A DNA stretch of 64,000 nucleotides from Hyphomonadaceae bacterium (lineage in GTDB: Bacteria > Pseudomonadota > Alphaproteobacteria > Caulobacterales > Aquidulcibacteraceae), in NCBI GenBank assembly GCA_019753105.1, contig JAIELJ010000015.1, positions 1 to 64,000 of the forward strand, written 5' to 3'. Both the position numbers and the translations under genes were made by a program. Shown here piece after piece: positions 7,473 through 19,261 of the stretch (the stretch's first letter is position 1; the number at the start of each line of letters is the position of its first letter). The notes beneath the pieces are model-generated. The model had not been told where the DNA came from. It searched no databases and saw nothing but the letters and a program-made list of their open reading frames with translations.

Positions 7473-8435
7473 CTACATCTGCTCAAACGGTACGCCGAGT
7501 TGGGTGAATAACCGGGCCAGTGGCGGGATTCGCGCGACATCGGCGATCGAGAGATTATGTTCGTCCAGACACTGGCGCGCCAACGCTTGCGCCGTGCGCC
7601 TGCGGCCCAACATCCAATAGGCGTGGATCATCGCCGCGCGAAGGATAAGCTTATTGTGAGGCGAGCTTGCTTTTTGGCGCGCTGAGTCAATGCAGCGAAC
7701 ATTCTCTAGCTTGAAATAGTCGCTTCCCGTTTCGCCGAGCCGCTCACGCACAAGCTCCTTCGTTATTGGACGTGTCAGGCGATGAATGCTCGTGCAGCCG
7801 GTTGGTGCGTCGAACTCTTTGACGAAGCAATCGTCGAGTAACTCCATCGCCATGTGAAGCCACGGTTGATAAGCGAAGAGATAGTCCTGGTTCAGAACGA
7901 TGGACTTCCCAGGCACGAGCCGCGGCATGAATTCGCGAACGACGTGAAGCGTGAGATCAGGCGTCTTGCCAACGTCGAATGAGAGCGCTTCGATCGGCAA
8001 CTCGTCCGCGTATCCGCGGGTGCAAATGTCGCCGCGGCGAATATCGATAAGATCAGCGTAAGCGGCGGTCTGCGCCCGAAACATCGGCTCGAAATCCACC
8101 CGACCGTTCACGGCCTCGGGCACTACAAGATCGGCATACGCGCGAATGGCCTGCACCATCGCGCCATCGGCGACATCCTCAAACAGATCGTAAGACAAAA
8201 TGCGCTTGGTCAGACCGGCGGCGCACGGGTTCTGACGCATCCCCTCCCCGATCAGCGTCGCCGAGCCGCCAATCAGTGCGCCTGCGTCGACGATCGAGCC
8301 AAACCCGGTGAAGAATGAGCGCCCGAGCCAGTAATAGACTAGGCGATCATGGAAGCTCAGCTGCGCTGGGCACGAGAAAACCGCATGCGGAATTTCCTCG
8401 TAGAGCGCTTCTAGATCGGCGACGGATAGGCGCAT
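7473..8435 (-). CDS. Unknown 320-residue protein with a methyltransferase-like N-terminal half
   Basis: Not recognised at family level. Residues about 40-75 (GFGSIVDAGALIGGSATLIGEGM) resemble a SAM-binding motif I. The segment PDLTLHVVREFMPRLVPGKSIVLNQDYLFAYQPWLH resembles TylF/macrocin-type O-methyltransferases, where a D-x-D-x-x motif binds metal. The C-terminal 80 residues are helical (ILRAAMIHAYWMLGRRRTAQALARQCL) and may be a TPR-like tail. Its base composition is lower in GC than its neighbours: I count 31 G/C in the 60 bases 7681-7740. That fits later acquisition. It lies between two methyltransferases and is convergent with the first. Confidence 0.6.
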   Translation of the reverse strand: MRLSVADLEALYEEIPHAVFSCPAQLSFHDRLVYYWLGRSFFTGFGSIVDAGALIGGSATLIGEGMRQNPCAAGLTKRILSYDLFEDVADGAMVQAIRAYADLVVPEAVNGRVDFEPMFRAQTAAYADLIDIRRGDICTRGYADELPIEALSFDVGKTPDLTLHVVREFMPRLVPGKSIVLNQDYLFAYQPWLHMAMELLDDCFVKEFDAPTGCTSIHRLTRPITKELVRERLGETGSDYFKLENVRCIDSARQKASSPHNKLILRAAMIHAYWMLGRRRTAQALARQCLDEHNLSIADVARIPPLARLFTQLGVPFEQM

Positions 8436-8557
8436 AGATACAACCTAACGTCTATCGGCGTCGACGTAACCACATTCCGCGCTCACGCGAAATCCGCCGG
8501 CAGTGCCAGATAAGTGAACGCGTTTACGGCGTCGGTCTCCGCCGCTAGTTTGCCCCC

Positions 8558-9346
8558 ATGGACATGACAGCCTTCCGCCGCTCCGTGCTGGAGCGTGCTG
8601 GCGGCCTTCGCGGTGAAGGCTTGGAGATTGGCGCGTTCGCGCGGCCGACCGTCTCGCCTGCGCAGGCGCCGATGGCGTTCCTGGATTTCTTCACCACCGA
8701 AGAGCTGCGCGCCCAGGCCACCGCGAACGGCGCTGACCCGGAGGCGGTCGTGCCGGTCGAGTTCGTGGTGCGCGGCGAGGATTATCGCAACGTCGTCAAT
8801 CGCCAGTTCGATTTCCTCATCGCCAATCACGTCTTCGAGCACATCGTCAATCCGATCGCCTGGCTGCAGATGCTTGGCGATCTCTTGAAGCCCGAAGGCC
8901 ATCTGTTGTTGACGATCCCGGCGCGGACGATCCGTTGCTTCGATCGCTTCCGCGATCCGACGTCGTTCGCGCACATCATGTGGGACTACATCTCCGATCT
9001 CACGCACGAGCAGAAAGCGTGGGTGCATGCGGTGGAGACCAATCTCTATTACGATCGCTCATTCGCCAATCTCACCATCACGCCCGAGCAGCTCTTCAAC
9101 GTCGAGAACATCAAGAAGGCCAAGCATCATCCCGGCGTGCATTGCCACGTCTTCTTGCCCGACACGTTCCTCGACAAAATCATGCGCCCGCTCTTGAAAA
9201 CGCGCGTCATCGATTACTCGCTCGCCGCCTTCGAGCGCGCCGATCAATGGGGCGAGTTCTGCGTGGTACTGCGCAAGGGATGGACGCCAGTGGAACTCGG
9301 GCTGGAAGAATTCTACGGCGCGCCGCTGAAGCCGCCGCCGCGCTGA
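8558..9346 (+). CDS. Class I SAM-dependent methyltransferase
   Basis: A 262-residue protein. The start GLRGEGLEIGAFARPTV and the segment FDFLIANHVFEHIVNPIAWLQMLGDLLKPEGHLLLTIP match the methyltransferase type 11/23 fold: motif I with LEIG, motif post-II with the NHVFEHI signature, and motif III with KPEGHLLLTIP. The C-terminal half has conserved-looking His/Asp residues (FRDPTSFAHIMWDYISDLTHEQKAW) and may recognise substrate. It is divergent from the 320-residue gene across 122 bases. Substrate unknown; glycan or lipid head-group methylation is plausible from the FkbM neighbour. Confidence 0.8.
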   Translation: MDMTAFRRSVLERAGGLRGEGLEIGAFARPTVSPAQAPMAFLDFFTTEELRAQATANGADPEAVVPVEFVVRGEDYRNVVNRQFDFLIANHVFEHIVNPIAWLQMLGDLLKPEGHLLLTIPARTIRCFDRFRDPTSFAHIMWDYISDLTHEQKAWVHAVETNLYYDRSFANLTITPEQLFNVENIKKAKHHPGVHCHVFLPDTFLDKIMRPLLKTRVIDYSLAAFERADQWGEFCVVLRKGWTPVELGLEEFYGAPLKPPPR

Positions 9347-9488
9347 GCGCTTACGGCGTTTGCGCATAGCGCCGAGTCAACAATGCAATAATTGAGGCGG
9401 ACTATACCCGCACTTAAGCCACGCGCTCTTGTTCGCGGCGCGGTTCGCACGTTGGCTCATCGCGAGTGAGGCGCATGGCGCCGCCGCG

Positions 9489-11831
9489 ATGGGGACGAAA
9501 TTGAAACGCGCGTTACTTTCAGCGCTCAGCTTGAGCGCGTTGCTTTGGACGCCAACGCTCGCTGCGGCGCAAACGGCGGAACCGGCCGTCGATGAGAGCG
9601 ACACCGTCGTCGTCACCGCCGCGCGGCGCGAGCAGAATGTGCAGGATGTTCCCATCGCCGTGTCGGCGCTGAACGAAGAACTTCTGCTCTCCACCGGCAC
9701 GTCCACGATCGCGCAGATCACGCAATTACAGCCGACTGTGCAGTTCATCTCTTCGAACTCGCGCAACACTTCGACTTTGATCCGCGGTCTCGGCAGCAAT
9801 TACGGGCTGACCAATGACGGCTTGGAGCTTGGCGTCGGCATTTATGTCGATGACGTCTATTACGCCCGCCCAGGCTCAGCGACGCTCGACTATTTCGACA
9901 TTGAGCGCATCGAAATTCTACGCGGGCCGCAAGGCACCCTGTTCGGCAAAAACACCACCGCCGGCGCCATCGCCATTGTCACGCGCGCGCCGACGTTTGA
10001 GCCGGAAGGCAGCGCCGAAGCCTCGATCGGTGACTATGGCTTCCAGCAATTGCGCGCCACAATCTCTGGCCCACTCATTGACGACTTGCTCGCGGGCCGG
10101 CTGACGATCGGCACAGTCGATCGCGACGGCTTCATCGACAACGTCACCTATAATCGCGATCAGAACAGCGTCTCCAATCTCTCGGCGCGCGCGCAATTGC
10201 TGCTGCGCGCCAGCCCCTCTCTCGATGTGCGCTGGAGCGCCGATTACGATCAGCAATCGCCTGACTGCTGCACGCAGGTTTTCGTCCGCTACGGGCCCTC
10301 GCTGCGTCCGCCGGCGCGCCAGTTTCCGGCGCTGGCGGCGTTTTTCGGGCACGAGCCAGCCAGCACGAATCCGTACGACCGCGTAGCGGATTCCGATGCC
10401 GAAATCCGTGCCTACCAGCGCATCTGGGGCACGTCGTTCAACGTCAATTGGGATACGCCGATCGGCACGCTGACGTCCGTCACGGCTTATCGCACCTGGC
10501 GTTGGCGGCCATCGAACGATCGCGATTACACTTCGCTCGATATACGCGCGCGCTCTCAAAATCCGTCGGATCAATTCCAGTGGAGCCAGGAGATACGTCT
10601 CGCCTCGAATGAAGACGGCGCGATCGATTGGGTGGTTGGCGCGTATGCGTTCGGCCAGGAGGTCGAAACCTCGGGCACCGAGGAGTACGGCGCCGACGCC
10701 GCCTATTGGCTGATCGGCCCGAGCGTGCCGAGCAATTTGTTGGACGGCTACGCCGCGAACACCGACGTTCTATCCGAGACAGAATCCTACGCCCTCTTCG
10801 GCGAAGCGACGTGGCACGCGACGGACCGGCTGCACCTCACGGCAGGCTTGCGTTACACAGCGGAAGAGAAGTCGGTCGACTACGTGCAAACCGTCTCGGG
10901 CGGGCTTGCGACAAGCAACCCGACCTTCATCAACGCTCAGCTCGGCATCGCGCGCCCGCAAGCGTACGCGGCCAGCATCGAAGATGAGAGCCTGAGCTGG
11001 CGCGCCAGTGTGAGCTACGACATCACCGAAGACATCTTCGTCTACGCAACTATAGCGAACGGCTTCAAGTCAGGCGGCTTGAACGCGGCGGGCATCCCAA
11101 CCCAGCCGGACGGCAGCCCATCGCTGGTGAGCGCCATTATCGATCCGGAGGAGAACACGACGTACGAACTCGGGTTCAAGTCGCAATTCTTCGATCGCGC
11201 GCTGACCTTCAACGTCGCCGCCTACTTCACCGAAGTGAGCGACTACCAAGCCAATGTCGTTGATGCCGGCCCCGGCGCGATCCGCGGCTATCTCGCCAAC
11301 ATTGACAGCGTCGAAGTGCAAGGCATCGAACTCGAAGCGCGCGTCAGTCCGCACGAGAACTTCAGCGCCTACGCCACGCTAGCATGGACGGACGGGGTCT
11401 ATGCATCATTCCCGAACGCGCCCTGCCCGCTCGAGCGGCAAAGCTCCGGCACATCGGTTTGTGACATCAGCGGCGCGCGTTTGCCCGGCGTTTCAGAATG
11501 GGCTGGCTCTCTCGGTGGCGAACTGCGCTTGCCAGCGCCGCTCCTTTCGCTGAGCGGCGAGTACTTTCTCGGCGTGGACGCGACGTACCGCTCCAACTGG
11601 TTCGCGGACGCGTCGAGTTCGATCTATACCGAGATCGATCCATCAACACTCGTGAACCTGCGCTTCGGCTATCGCACCGATGGCGGTACGGATGCCTTCT
11701 TCACGATCCGTAACGCGTTCGATGAAGAGTATCTGCTCTTCACCAGCATCCAGGCCGGAAACTCAGGCGCGATCTACGGCACGCCCGGCGATCCGCGCAC
11801 GATTGCCTTCACGATCCGCCGGACGTTCTGA
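9489..11831 (+). CDS. TonB-dependent outer-membrane receptor
   Basis: A 780-residue outer-membrane beta-barrel receptor. The ATG at 9489 gives a good signal peptide (MGTKLKRALLSALSLSALL, cleavage near LAAAQ). A TonB-box-like TVVVTAARREQ follows, then the plug domain (VPIAVSALNEELL to RIEILRGPQGTLFGKNTTAGAI) and a barrel ending in a terminal Phe (IRRTF). A TTG at 9429 is in frame but adds 20 residues before the signal peptide. The closest type is the FecA/sphingomonad-like receptors that import siderophores or complex organic ligands. No transport partner or regulator is adjacent, so the ligand is unknown. Confidence 0.93.
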   Translation: MGTKLKRALLSALSLSALLWTPTLAAAQTAEPAVDESDTVVVTAARREQNVQDVPIAVSALNEELLLSTGTSTIAQITQLQPTVQFISSNSRNTSTLIRGLGSNYGLTNDGLELGVGIYVDDVYYARPGSATLDYFDIERIEILRGPQGTLFGKNTTAGAIAIVTRAPTFEPEGSAEASIGDYGFQQLRATISGPLIDDLLAGRLTIGTVDRDGFIDNVTYNRDQNSVSNLSARAQLLLRASPSLDVRWSADYDQQSPDCCTQVFVRYGPSLRPPARQFPALAAFFGHEPASTNPYDRVADSDAEIRAYQRIWGTSFNVNWDTPIGTLTSVTAYRTWRWRPSNDRDYTSLDIRARSQNPSDQFQWSQEIRLASNEDGAIDWVVGAYAFGQEVETSGTEEYGADAAYWLIGPSVPSNLLDGYAANTDVLSETESYALFGEATWHATDRLHLTAGLRYTAEEKSVDYVQTVSGGLATSNPTFINAQLGIARPQAYAASIEDESLSWRASVSYDITEDIFVYATIANGFKSGGLNAAGIPTQPDGSPSLVSAIIDPEENTTYELGFKSQFFDRALTFNVAAYFTEVSDYQANVVDAGPGAIRGYLANIDSVEVQGIELEARVSPHENFSAYATLAWTDGVYASFPNAPCPLERQSSGTSVCDISGARLPGVSEWAGSLGGELRLPAPLLSLSGEYFLGVDATYRSNWFADASSSIYTEIDPSTLVNLRFGYRTDGGTDAFFTIRNAFDEEYLLFTSIQAGNSGAIYGTPGDPRTIAFTIRRTF

Positions 11832-11842
11832 GCTTCAAAACA

Positions 11843-11876
11843 AAACCGCCGGTGTTTCCACCGGCGGTTTGTTGTT
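11843..11876. terminator. Bidirectional rho-independent terminator between the receptor gene and ftsH
   Basis: Perfect 12-bp arms 11843-11854 and 11859-11870 (AAACCGCCGGTG/CACCGGCGGTTT) with a 4-base loop. Both sides are A/T-rich (TTTGTTGTT to the right, TTTTGTTTT on the opposite strand), so it can end the convergent receptor and ftsH transcripts. Confidence 0.9.
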
Positions 11877-11879
11877 CGC

Positions 11880-13808
<1,929 letters not shown>

Positions 13809-13971
13809 GAACGGACCTTCTGCGCGCGCACTGACGATCGCCGTCAGCGCGGAAAGACTTTAGTAAACAAGATAGGGACAGCGCCCCGCCCTGAACACCC
13901 CTTACTCTGACACGGTGCAGGTCAAAGTCCGATGAACGAAAAAGCGGAAAATTAGCCAGAGTTTCCGGCCG

Positions 13972-15183
13972 TTAATCCTGTCCGAGCAAATGCTGGACGC
14001 GTTCCTTGAGCAACCAACGCGGCGCGGCGGCGGCGAGCGGCAGGCGCTTGCCGTCCTTTTCCAGCTCCGGCTGCGCGTTGCGGCTGAGCACGACGGCCCA
14101 ACCTGGCTCATCGATTTTGAGCGCGACGCGGCCGTCCCACACGGTTTCCACGCCCGCCTCCAGCACTAACCGCGGGATGGCGCGCGCGCCATCGGCGCGG
14201 CCATAGAGCGCGCCGCGATCGCGGCTGATGCGGATTTCATCCCCCTGCCGGCGCACCACGGCGCCGCCAAGCGTCTGCGCCTTGAACGGCCGGCGCTTGC
14301 TCAACATCAGAGCGTTCATGATCCGCGCCTTGGTTGGGTGCGGCGCGTAGCCGGAACCGCTGGCGGCGGCGATGAGCAGAGCCAAAGCCCGCTCGTACGC
14401 CGCGCCAGCGGGAAGCCAGTCCTGCGTGCTGAAGGATGCGGTTCCGTACTCGATGCGGACGACGCGTTCGATCAACGCGGCGGCTTCCGCGTCGATCCGC
14501 GCCGCCAACGGCGCGAGGCGCTCGGCAATGGCGGCGAGCCGCATTGGATCGAACCCCGCCGCTTCTTGCTCCGCCAAACGCAAGCGGGTGAGCACGCGCT
14601 CATAGTGCAGGCTCGAATTGGATGGATCCTCGATCCAGTCTGCGCCCCGTTGCCGGAGATCGTCGCGCAACGCTTCCCGGCGAACACCAAGCAGCGGCCG
14701 CGCAAGCCAAAGCCCTCGCCCTTCCGGCCAGAGCGGCATCGGCGTCATCGGGCGCATGCAAACGAGGTTGTACCAGGCTGACCAGCGCGCGGCGCGCATG
14801 ACGACAGTCTCGGCCTGATCGTCGCGATTGTGACCGGTGGCGATCACGCGTGCGCCGCGGCTGTTGGCGAGCGTTGAAAGCGCTGTGTAGCGGCGGCGGC
14901 GGGCGAAGTGCTGATTGCGGTTAGCGCCCTCGTCCCAACTCAGCGTGGTGATGTGAGCGGGTACGCCCAACGCCTCGGCCATCCGCGCAGCGCACGCTGC
15001 ATCATCGGCGGAGCCGCGCCGCAGGCCATGATCGACGATGCCTGCAATGAGACGCTCGGGGCCGAAGCGCTCAGCCAGAAAATGCAGGAGCGCAGTAGAG
15101 TCGCCGCCGCCCGAGAGCGCAACGATAGTCGGCCGGCTCGCACCTTGGGCCGACATGCGTTCAATCGTTGCGACATCAAGCAT
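13972..15183 (-). CDS. tilS: tRNA(Ile)-lysidine synthetase
   Basis: A 403-residue enzyme that adds lysine to C34 of the minor tRNA-Ile so that it reads AUA. The PP-loop ATPase motif SGGGDS is at residues 24-29. Further family segments are IVDHGLR, HNRDDQAETVVMR, RPLLGVRR and WIEDPSNSS. The C-terminal TilS domain is shorter than in E. coli, as is usual in alphaproteobacteria. ATG at 15183 has GGGAG upstream. It lies 29 bases downstream of cpoB on the same strand and 163 bases before ftsH. Confidence 0.95.
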   Translation of the reverse strand: MLDVATIERMSAQGASRPTIVALSGGGDSTALLHFLAERFGPERLIAGIVDHGLRRGSADDAACAARMAEALGVPAHITTLSWDEGANRNQHFARRRRYTALSTLANSRGARVIATGHNRDDQAETVVMRAARWSAWYNLVCMRPMTPMPLWPEGRGLWLARPLLGVRREALRDDLRQRGADWIEDPSNSSLHYERVLTRLRLAEQEAAGFDPMRLAAIAERLAPLAARIDAEAAALIERVVRIEYGTASFSTQDWLPAGAAYERALALLIAAASGSGYAPHPTKARIMNALMLSKRRPFKAQTLGGAVVRRQGDEIRISRDRGALYGRADGARAIPRLVLEAGVETVWDGRVALKIDEPGWAVVLSRNAQPELEKDGKRLPLAAAAPRWLLKERVQHLLGQD

Positions 15184-15212
15184 GGCCGCTCCCGGCCAAA
15201 GGCATTGTCAGC

Positions 15213-16067
15213 TTATGCGGCGCACTGAGCTGCGCGTGCTTCCCGCGCTGCAAGCGCGCGAACATTGGCCGACGCGTTGGGATAGCGGCGGGTGAGCGAG
15301 TTGAACGCGCCGCACGCACGCTGCGTCTGCCCCAAACCAACGAGCGCCATGCCGAGACGCACTTGCGCTTCCGGCGCACGCGGACCGTTGCCATTGCGCT
15401 CGATGTAGAGAAGGAAGTTGCTCGCGGCATCCTGGTAATTGTTACGCGCAAGCTGCGTGAACGCGAACCAGAAACGCGCATCCGCTGCCGTTGCGGCGTT
15501 GGGATGTGCTTCGAGGAATTCACCGAATGCGATCTCGGCCTCGGCATAGTTGCCGTTGACCAGCAATTCGCGCGCACGGCTGTAAGATTGCTCAGCCGTG
15601 AGCGCCGGTTCAGCAGCAGGCGGCGTGCCACGTGGGACGGGCGTGCCGGCCGGCATCGTGCCGAGCGTGCCGGAGGCGCGGCGCTGCGCATCGTTGAGCG
15701 AAGATTGCTCATCAGCTGTCGGACGCGCAGGCGCGCCCCCTGGCTGCGGTTGCGCGCCCGGCTCCGGCGGCGTGCCGGACGAGAGATCTTGGTTCACGCC
15801 GGCAAGCTCGCCGACCATCGTGTTCAAGCGGCGTATCTCGCGATCGCGCTGGATGATCTCGAACTGCAGACGTTCGTTTTCGGCGGTCTGCTCGCGGAGC
15901 TGTTCTTCGAGCTCCTCGATGCGATCCTGCCGCGCGTCGGCGTTGCCGTAGCTCGGCGGCGGCAGCGCGGTCTGCGCGATGGCCGGAGCGGCGGCAAAAA
16001 GAAACCCGGCCGCGGCGAGGATCGCCGCGAGCCGGGTGGTTTTGGTCAGAGCCAGAGAGAGAGTCAT
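15213..16067 (-). CDS. cpoB: Tol-Pal system coordinator CpoB (YbgF)
   Basis: A 284-residue periplasmic protein linked to Tol-Pal function and septal peptidoglycan synthesis in other bacteria. There is a signal peptide (about residues 1-31, cleavage near PAIAQ). A coiled-coil segment follows (DRIEELEEQLREQTAENERL, about 45-75), then a Pro-rich linker. The C-terminal TPR repeats are AEQSYSRARELLVNGNYAEAE, AEIAFGEFLEAHPN and RLGMALVGLGQTQRACGAF. AGGAAG lies upstream of the ATG at 16067. It follows pal on the same strand, the usual order. Confidence 0.93.
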   Translation of the reverse strand: MTLSLALTKTTRLAAILAAAGFLFAAAPAIAQTALPPPSYGNADARQDRIEELEEQLREQTAENERLQFEIIQRDREIRRLNTMVGELAGVNQDLSSGTPPEPGAQPQPGGAPARPTADEQSSLNDAQRRASGTLGTMPAGTPVPRGTPPAAEPALTAEQSYSRARELLVNGNYAEAEIAFGEFLEAHPNAATAADARFWFAFTQLARNNYQDAASNFLLYIERNGNGPRAPEAQVRLGMALVGLGQTQRACGAFNSLTRRYPNASANVRALAAREARAAQCAA

Positions 16068-16109
16068 GGGGCGCTTCCTAGTCCCGTCCCTCGGGCTAAA
16101 TTTTGACGC

Positions 16110-16610
16110 TTACGAGACGGCGCCAGAAACGATCTGCGTGTGACCGTTGCGGTTCACGCTCCACGCTTCTTCGTTGGCGCGCGGATCGAGCGGACGCTCT
16201 TTGCCGTACGACACCGTCTCGACGCGGTTGGCGTTGACGCCGAGCGACACGAGGTAGTCGCGCGCGGCGGCGGCGCGGCGGGCGCCGAGAGCGAGGTTGT
16301 ACTCGCGCGTGCCGCGCTCGTCGCAGTTACCAGCGACCAAGATGCGGACGTTCGGATATTGGCGGAGCCACGCCGCTTGACGCTCGAGGATCGAGCGCGC
16401 TTCCGGCGAGAGATCGAAACGGTCGTAGCCGAAGAACACACGATCGCCGACCGAGACGCGGAAGTCTTCAGCCGAACCTGGCGTCGCGCCGGCCGGTTGC
16501 GAGGGCTGCGACGGTTGCGAAGGCTGTGACGGGGTCGGCGTCGGTTCTGGACGGCTAGCGCACGCGGCGAGCGTGCCAACAGCGGCGATAGCGATGATGA
16601 ACTTACGCAT
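16110..16610 (-). CDS. pal: Peptidoglycan-associated lipoprotein Pal
   Basis: A 166-residue outer-membrane lipoprotein. The signal sequence MRKFIIAIAAVGTLAAC ends with a lipobox (LAAC, Cys17). A Pro/Ser/Gln linker with four PSQ units follows. The OmpA-like peptidoglycan-binding domain contains FFGYDRFDLSPEARSIL, VAGNCDERGTREYNLALGARRA and YGKERP; the diaminopimelate-contacting Asp/Arg region is present. The ATG at 16610 is chosen because an earlier in-frame start at 16739 would add 43 residues before a perfect lipoprotein signal. GGGGAG lies upstream. It works with TolB and TolA. Confidence 0.95.
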   Translation of the reverse strand: MRKFIIAIAAVGTLAACASRPEPTPTPSQPSQPSQPSQPAGATPGSAEDFRVSVGDRVFFGYDRFDLSPEARSILERQAAWLRQYPNVRILVAGNCDERGTREYNLALGARRAAAARDYLVSLGVNANRVETVSYGKERPLDPRANEEAWSVNRNGHTQIVSGAVS

Positions 16611-16717
16611 ATGCTTAAAACTCCCCTGATCGGATGTACGCACTCGGCTGGGCGTTCCCCCACCCTGCTGAATGCGAAGATTAGTGCTCCAGTTCCTACC
16701 GTACAATCGTGTTCTCT

Positions 16718-18052
16718 TCACGGCAGCAAGGGCGACCAAGCAGGATCGGAAGCGTCGGTTTGTGTAGGAATCTGACGCAAATTCCGTCCAGTAAGGTCAA
16801 CAGACCACAAACGCGCGCCTTCACCACGGCCCTCGCGGAAGAACATTATTACGCGACCATTAGGCGACCACGTGGGCGCTTCGTCGAGATAGCTTTCGGT
16901 TAAGATGCGTTCACCAGAACCGTCCGGGCGCATCACGCCGATTGCGAAGCGGCCGCCCGATTGGCGCGTGAACGCGATCAGGTCGCCGCGCGGGCTCCAC
17001 ACTGGTGTTGAATACCGGCCTTCACCAAAGCTGATGCGGCGCTGGCCGGAGCCATCGGAATTCATCACGTAAAGCTGCGGAGAGCCACCGCGATCCGAGT
17101 TGAAGACGATCTGGCCGCCGTCGGGCGAGTATGACGGCGATGTGTCGATCGCCGCGTGATTGGTGAGACGGCGGCGCTGACGCGAGCCCAGATCCATCGA
17201 GAAGATCTCGCTGTTGCCGTTCATGTCGAGCGTGAAGACGATGCCTTGCCCGTTCGGCGAAAAGCGCGGCGAGAAGGTCATGCCTGGGAAATCGCCGAGC
17301 ACTTCGCGGCGGTTGGTTTCGAGATTGTACAAGAAGACGCGCGGCGCCCCCGTCTCGAAGCTCATATAAGTGATCATTTGCGTCGACGGCGAGAAGCGCG
17401 GCGTCAGCACCAGGCCATCGGCGCTGGTCAGGAAGAACGGATTAGCGCCGTCCTGATCCATGATCATCAAGCGCTTCACCCGGCGCGTGCGCGGGCCGGC
17501 CTCCGAGACGAAGACGATGCGCGTGTCGAAATAACCGCTTTCGCCGGTCAGCGCTTCGTAGATCTTGTCCGAGATCTGGTGCGCGATACGGCGCCAGTTA
17601 TCGGCGGTGGTTGCGTACGAGAACGCCACCGGGCGGCCATCGGCGTTGGTAACGGCTTGCTCGGCAAACACATCCCACAAGCGGAACTCAACTTGGATGC
17701 GGCCATCCGCAAGCGGCGTGACTTGACCAACCACGAGCGCTTGCGCGTCAAGCACCCGCCAATCGGCAAAACGCGGCGGCACTTCAAGGCCGGTGATGCG
17801 CTCGATGAAAGCGTCCGGGCTCACCGTTCGGAAAAGGCCGGAGCGATCGAGGTTGGCGCGGATGACGCCGGAGATGTCGCGGCCGACCTGCGCTGCCGCC
17901 GCGTTGTTGCCGTTGAAGTCTGTGACGGCAATCGGCATCGGATTGAGGTGGCCCTCGTTGATGTCGACACGCAATTGAGCGTGCGCCGTAGAGAAGCCCG
18001 CGATGGTCGCGAAGGCGAAAATCGCCAGCAGGAACCGTCTGATCATCTGCAT
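16718..18052 (-). CDS. tolB: Tol-Pal system beta-propeller protein TolB
   Basis: A 444-residue periplasmic protein. ATG at 18052 gives a clear signal peptide ([20 protein letters not shown], cleavage near AHAQ). An N-terminal alpha/beta domain (about residues 25-165) precedes a six-bladed beta-propeller with repeated blades such as [41 protein letters not shown] and [15 protein letters not shown]. It shuttles between TolA and Pal during outer-membrane constriction. An earlier in-frame start at 18163 would overlap tolA and is not needed. It sits 14 bases downstream of tolA. Confidence 0.96.
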   Translation of the reverse strand: MQMIRRFLLAIFAFATIAGFSTAHAQLRVDINEGHLNPMPIAVTDFNGNNAAAAQVGRDISGVIRANLDRSGLFRTVSPDAFIERITGLEVPPRFADWRVLDAQALVVGQVTPLADGRIQVEFRLWDVFAEQAVTNADGRPVAFSYATTADNWRRIAHQISDKIYEALTGESGYFDTRIVFVSEAGPRTRRVKRLMIMDQDGANPFFLTSADGLVLTPRFSPSTQMITYMSFETGAPRVFLYNLETNRREVLGDFPGMTFSPRFSPNGQGIVFTLDMNGNSEIFSMDLGSRQRRRLTNHAAIDTSPSYSPDGGQIVFNSDRGGSPQLYVMNSDGSGQRRISFGEGRYSTPVWSPRGDLIAFTRQSGGRFAIGVMRPDGSGERILTESYLDEAPTWSPNGRVIMFFREGRGEGARLWSVDLTGRNLRQIPTQTDASDPAWSPLLP

Positions 18053-18066
18053 CGCACTGCCCTTTG

Positions 18067-18798
18067 TCAGTTCTGTCTCGGCGCGAACCGGTACGAATTG
18101 GTCCGCCAGATTTCGTAATGCTCGCCGACGATCGGATCGTCGGGGAACGGGTATGGATCGCACGCGCGCACCGCGCGCAAGGCTGATTCAGCCGCAACAC
18201 GCATCGGCGCATCGAACGTGTAGTTACGCGGGCTCGTCACCCGCGGCTGACCGTTGAGCGTGCCGTTGCGGTTCAAGTCGAACTCGACCACGACGACGAG
18301 CCGCTCAGGTTCGGGCAGGTCGACCGGACTGCGCCAGCAACGCGCCAAATGCGTTCGCACCAAGGCCGCGGCGCGCGCTTCCAGCGTCACCTGATCTGCG
18401 GTTCCGCGCCCCGCGCCTTGTTGGTCGCGATCGGCGCGAGTGCCGTCCTGCTGCTGTCGGCCACGATCTTTCGAGGTGTCGTTCAGATCGGCGCGGAGAT
18501 CGCGCATCCAATCATCGTCCGCATTGCGCGGCTGCGGCCGGCGCGGCTGCGGCGTGGGCGAAGGCGCTGTGGCGGACGGCTCTGACTCTTCAGCGATCTC
18601 CGGCGCTTCCGCTTCCTCTTCGACCTCAACAGCCAAAGCGCGCACGTTCACTTCGTCAGAAATATCGACGATCTCGACAGGCACCATCGCCACACCGCCC
18701 GACGGCGGGGCAATGCTCGTAGACTCCCACGCGAGCAGCGTCATCATGACTGCGCCAATGTGGCCAATGATCGAGACGGCGATCCCTGCTGGGCGCAT
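18067..18798 (-). CDS. tolA: Tol-Pal system protein TolA (short alphaproteobacterial type)
   Basis: A 243-residue inner-membrane protein spanning the periplasm. There is an N-terminal transmembrane helix ([21 protein letters not shown]), an acidic Pro-rich middle ([19 protein letters not shown]), a basic/Gln-rich stretch, and a C-terminal TonB/TolA-like domain ([35 protein letters not shown] to [11 protein letters not shown]). It couples proton flow through TolQR to TolB/Pal. The ATG at 18798 lies one base after the tolR TGA; an ATG at 18819 inside tolR is also in frame. The long helical domain of enteric TolA is absent. Confidence 0.85.
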   Translation of the reverse strand: MRPAGIAVSIIGHIGAVMMTLLAWESTSIAPPSGGVAMVPVEIVDISDEVNVRALAVEVEEEAEAPEIAEESEPSATAPSPTPQPRRPQPRNADDDWMRDLRADLNDTSKDRGRQQQDGTRADRDQQGAGRGTADQVTLEARAAALVRTHLARCWRSPVDLPEPERLVVVVEFDLNRNGTLNGQPRVTSPRNYTFDAPMRVAAESALRAVRACDPYPFPDDPIVGEHYEIWRTNSYRFAPRQN

Positions 18799-18799
18799 G

Positions 18800-19261
18800 T
18801 CACCCACCGCCTCCGCCATTGCCTTGGCGCGCGTCTGTCTCAAGTTGGATCTTGGTGAAACCACCGGAACTGACGCGCGCGAGCACATCGGCCATCACGC
18901 CATAATCGACATTGCGATCGCCACGGATCCAGATCGGGCGGTCATAGCCTTCGTTGGAAATGGCGCGCAGACGCGGCACCAATTCTTCCACCGTCACCAC
19001 GGTTTCCTGCAGATAGACAGTGCCGTCCGATTGCACCGTGATCGCCAGCGGCTCGTTGTCAGCAGAACTCTGCTTTGCATCGGTTTGCGGCAGCTCGATC
19101 GGGATCGAGACGGTGAGCAGCGGCGCCGTCACCATGAAAACGATGAGCAGCACGAGCATCACATCCACGAAGGGCGTGACGTTGATTTCGGCAAGACGAC
19201 CGCGCCGCGCTCGTCTGCGCCCGCGGCCGCCTCCTCCGCGCGAGGCGCCAAGCCCTGCCAT
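18800..19261 (-). CDS. tolR: Tol-Pal system protein TolR (ExbD/TolR family)
   Basis: A 153-residue inner-membrane protein. After a Gly/Arg-rich N-terminus there is the family signature LAEINVTPFVDVMLVLLIVFMVTAPLLT with the proton-path Asp in the single transmembrane helix. The periplasmic domain follows (SADNEPLAITVQSDGTVYLQ to GDRNVDYGVMADVLA). It forms the ion-driven motor with TolQ. Its ATG overlaps the tolQ stop (TAATG). The C-terminus ends in a Gly-rich tail. Confidence 0.95.
   Translation of the reverse strand: MAGLGASRGGGGRGRRRARRGRLAEINVTPFVDVMLVLLIVFMVTAPLLTVSIPIELPQTDAKQSSADNEPLAITVQSDGTVYLQETVVTVEELVPRLRAISNEGYDRPIWIRGDRNVDYGVMADVLARVSSGGFTKIQLETDARQGNGGGGG

Noticed and set aside
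13831-13847. Hairpin CTGACG/CGTCAG upstream of ftsH
   Set aside because: Short 6-bp arms in a GC-rich leader; I could not link it to any regulator or heat-shock promoter pattern.
16611-16739. Longer Pal start
   Set aside because: It would put 43 residues before a perfect lipoprotein signal peptide.
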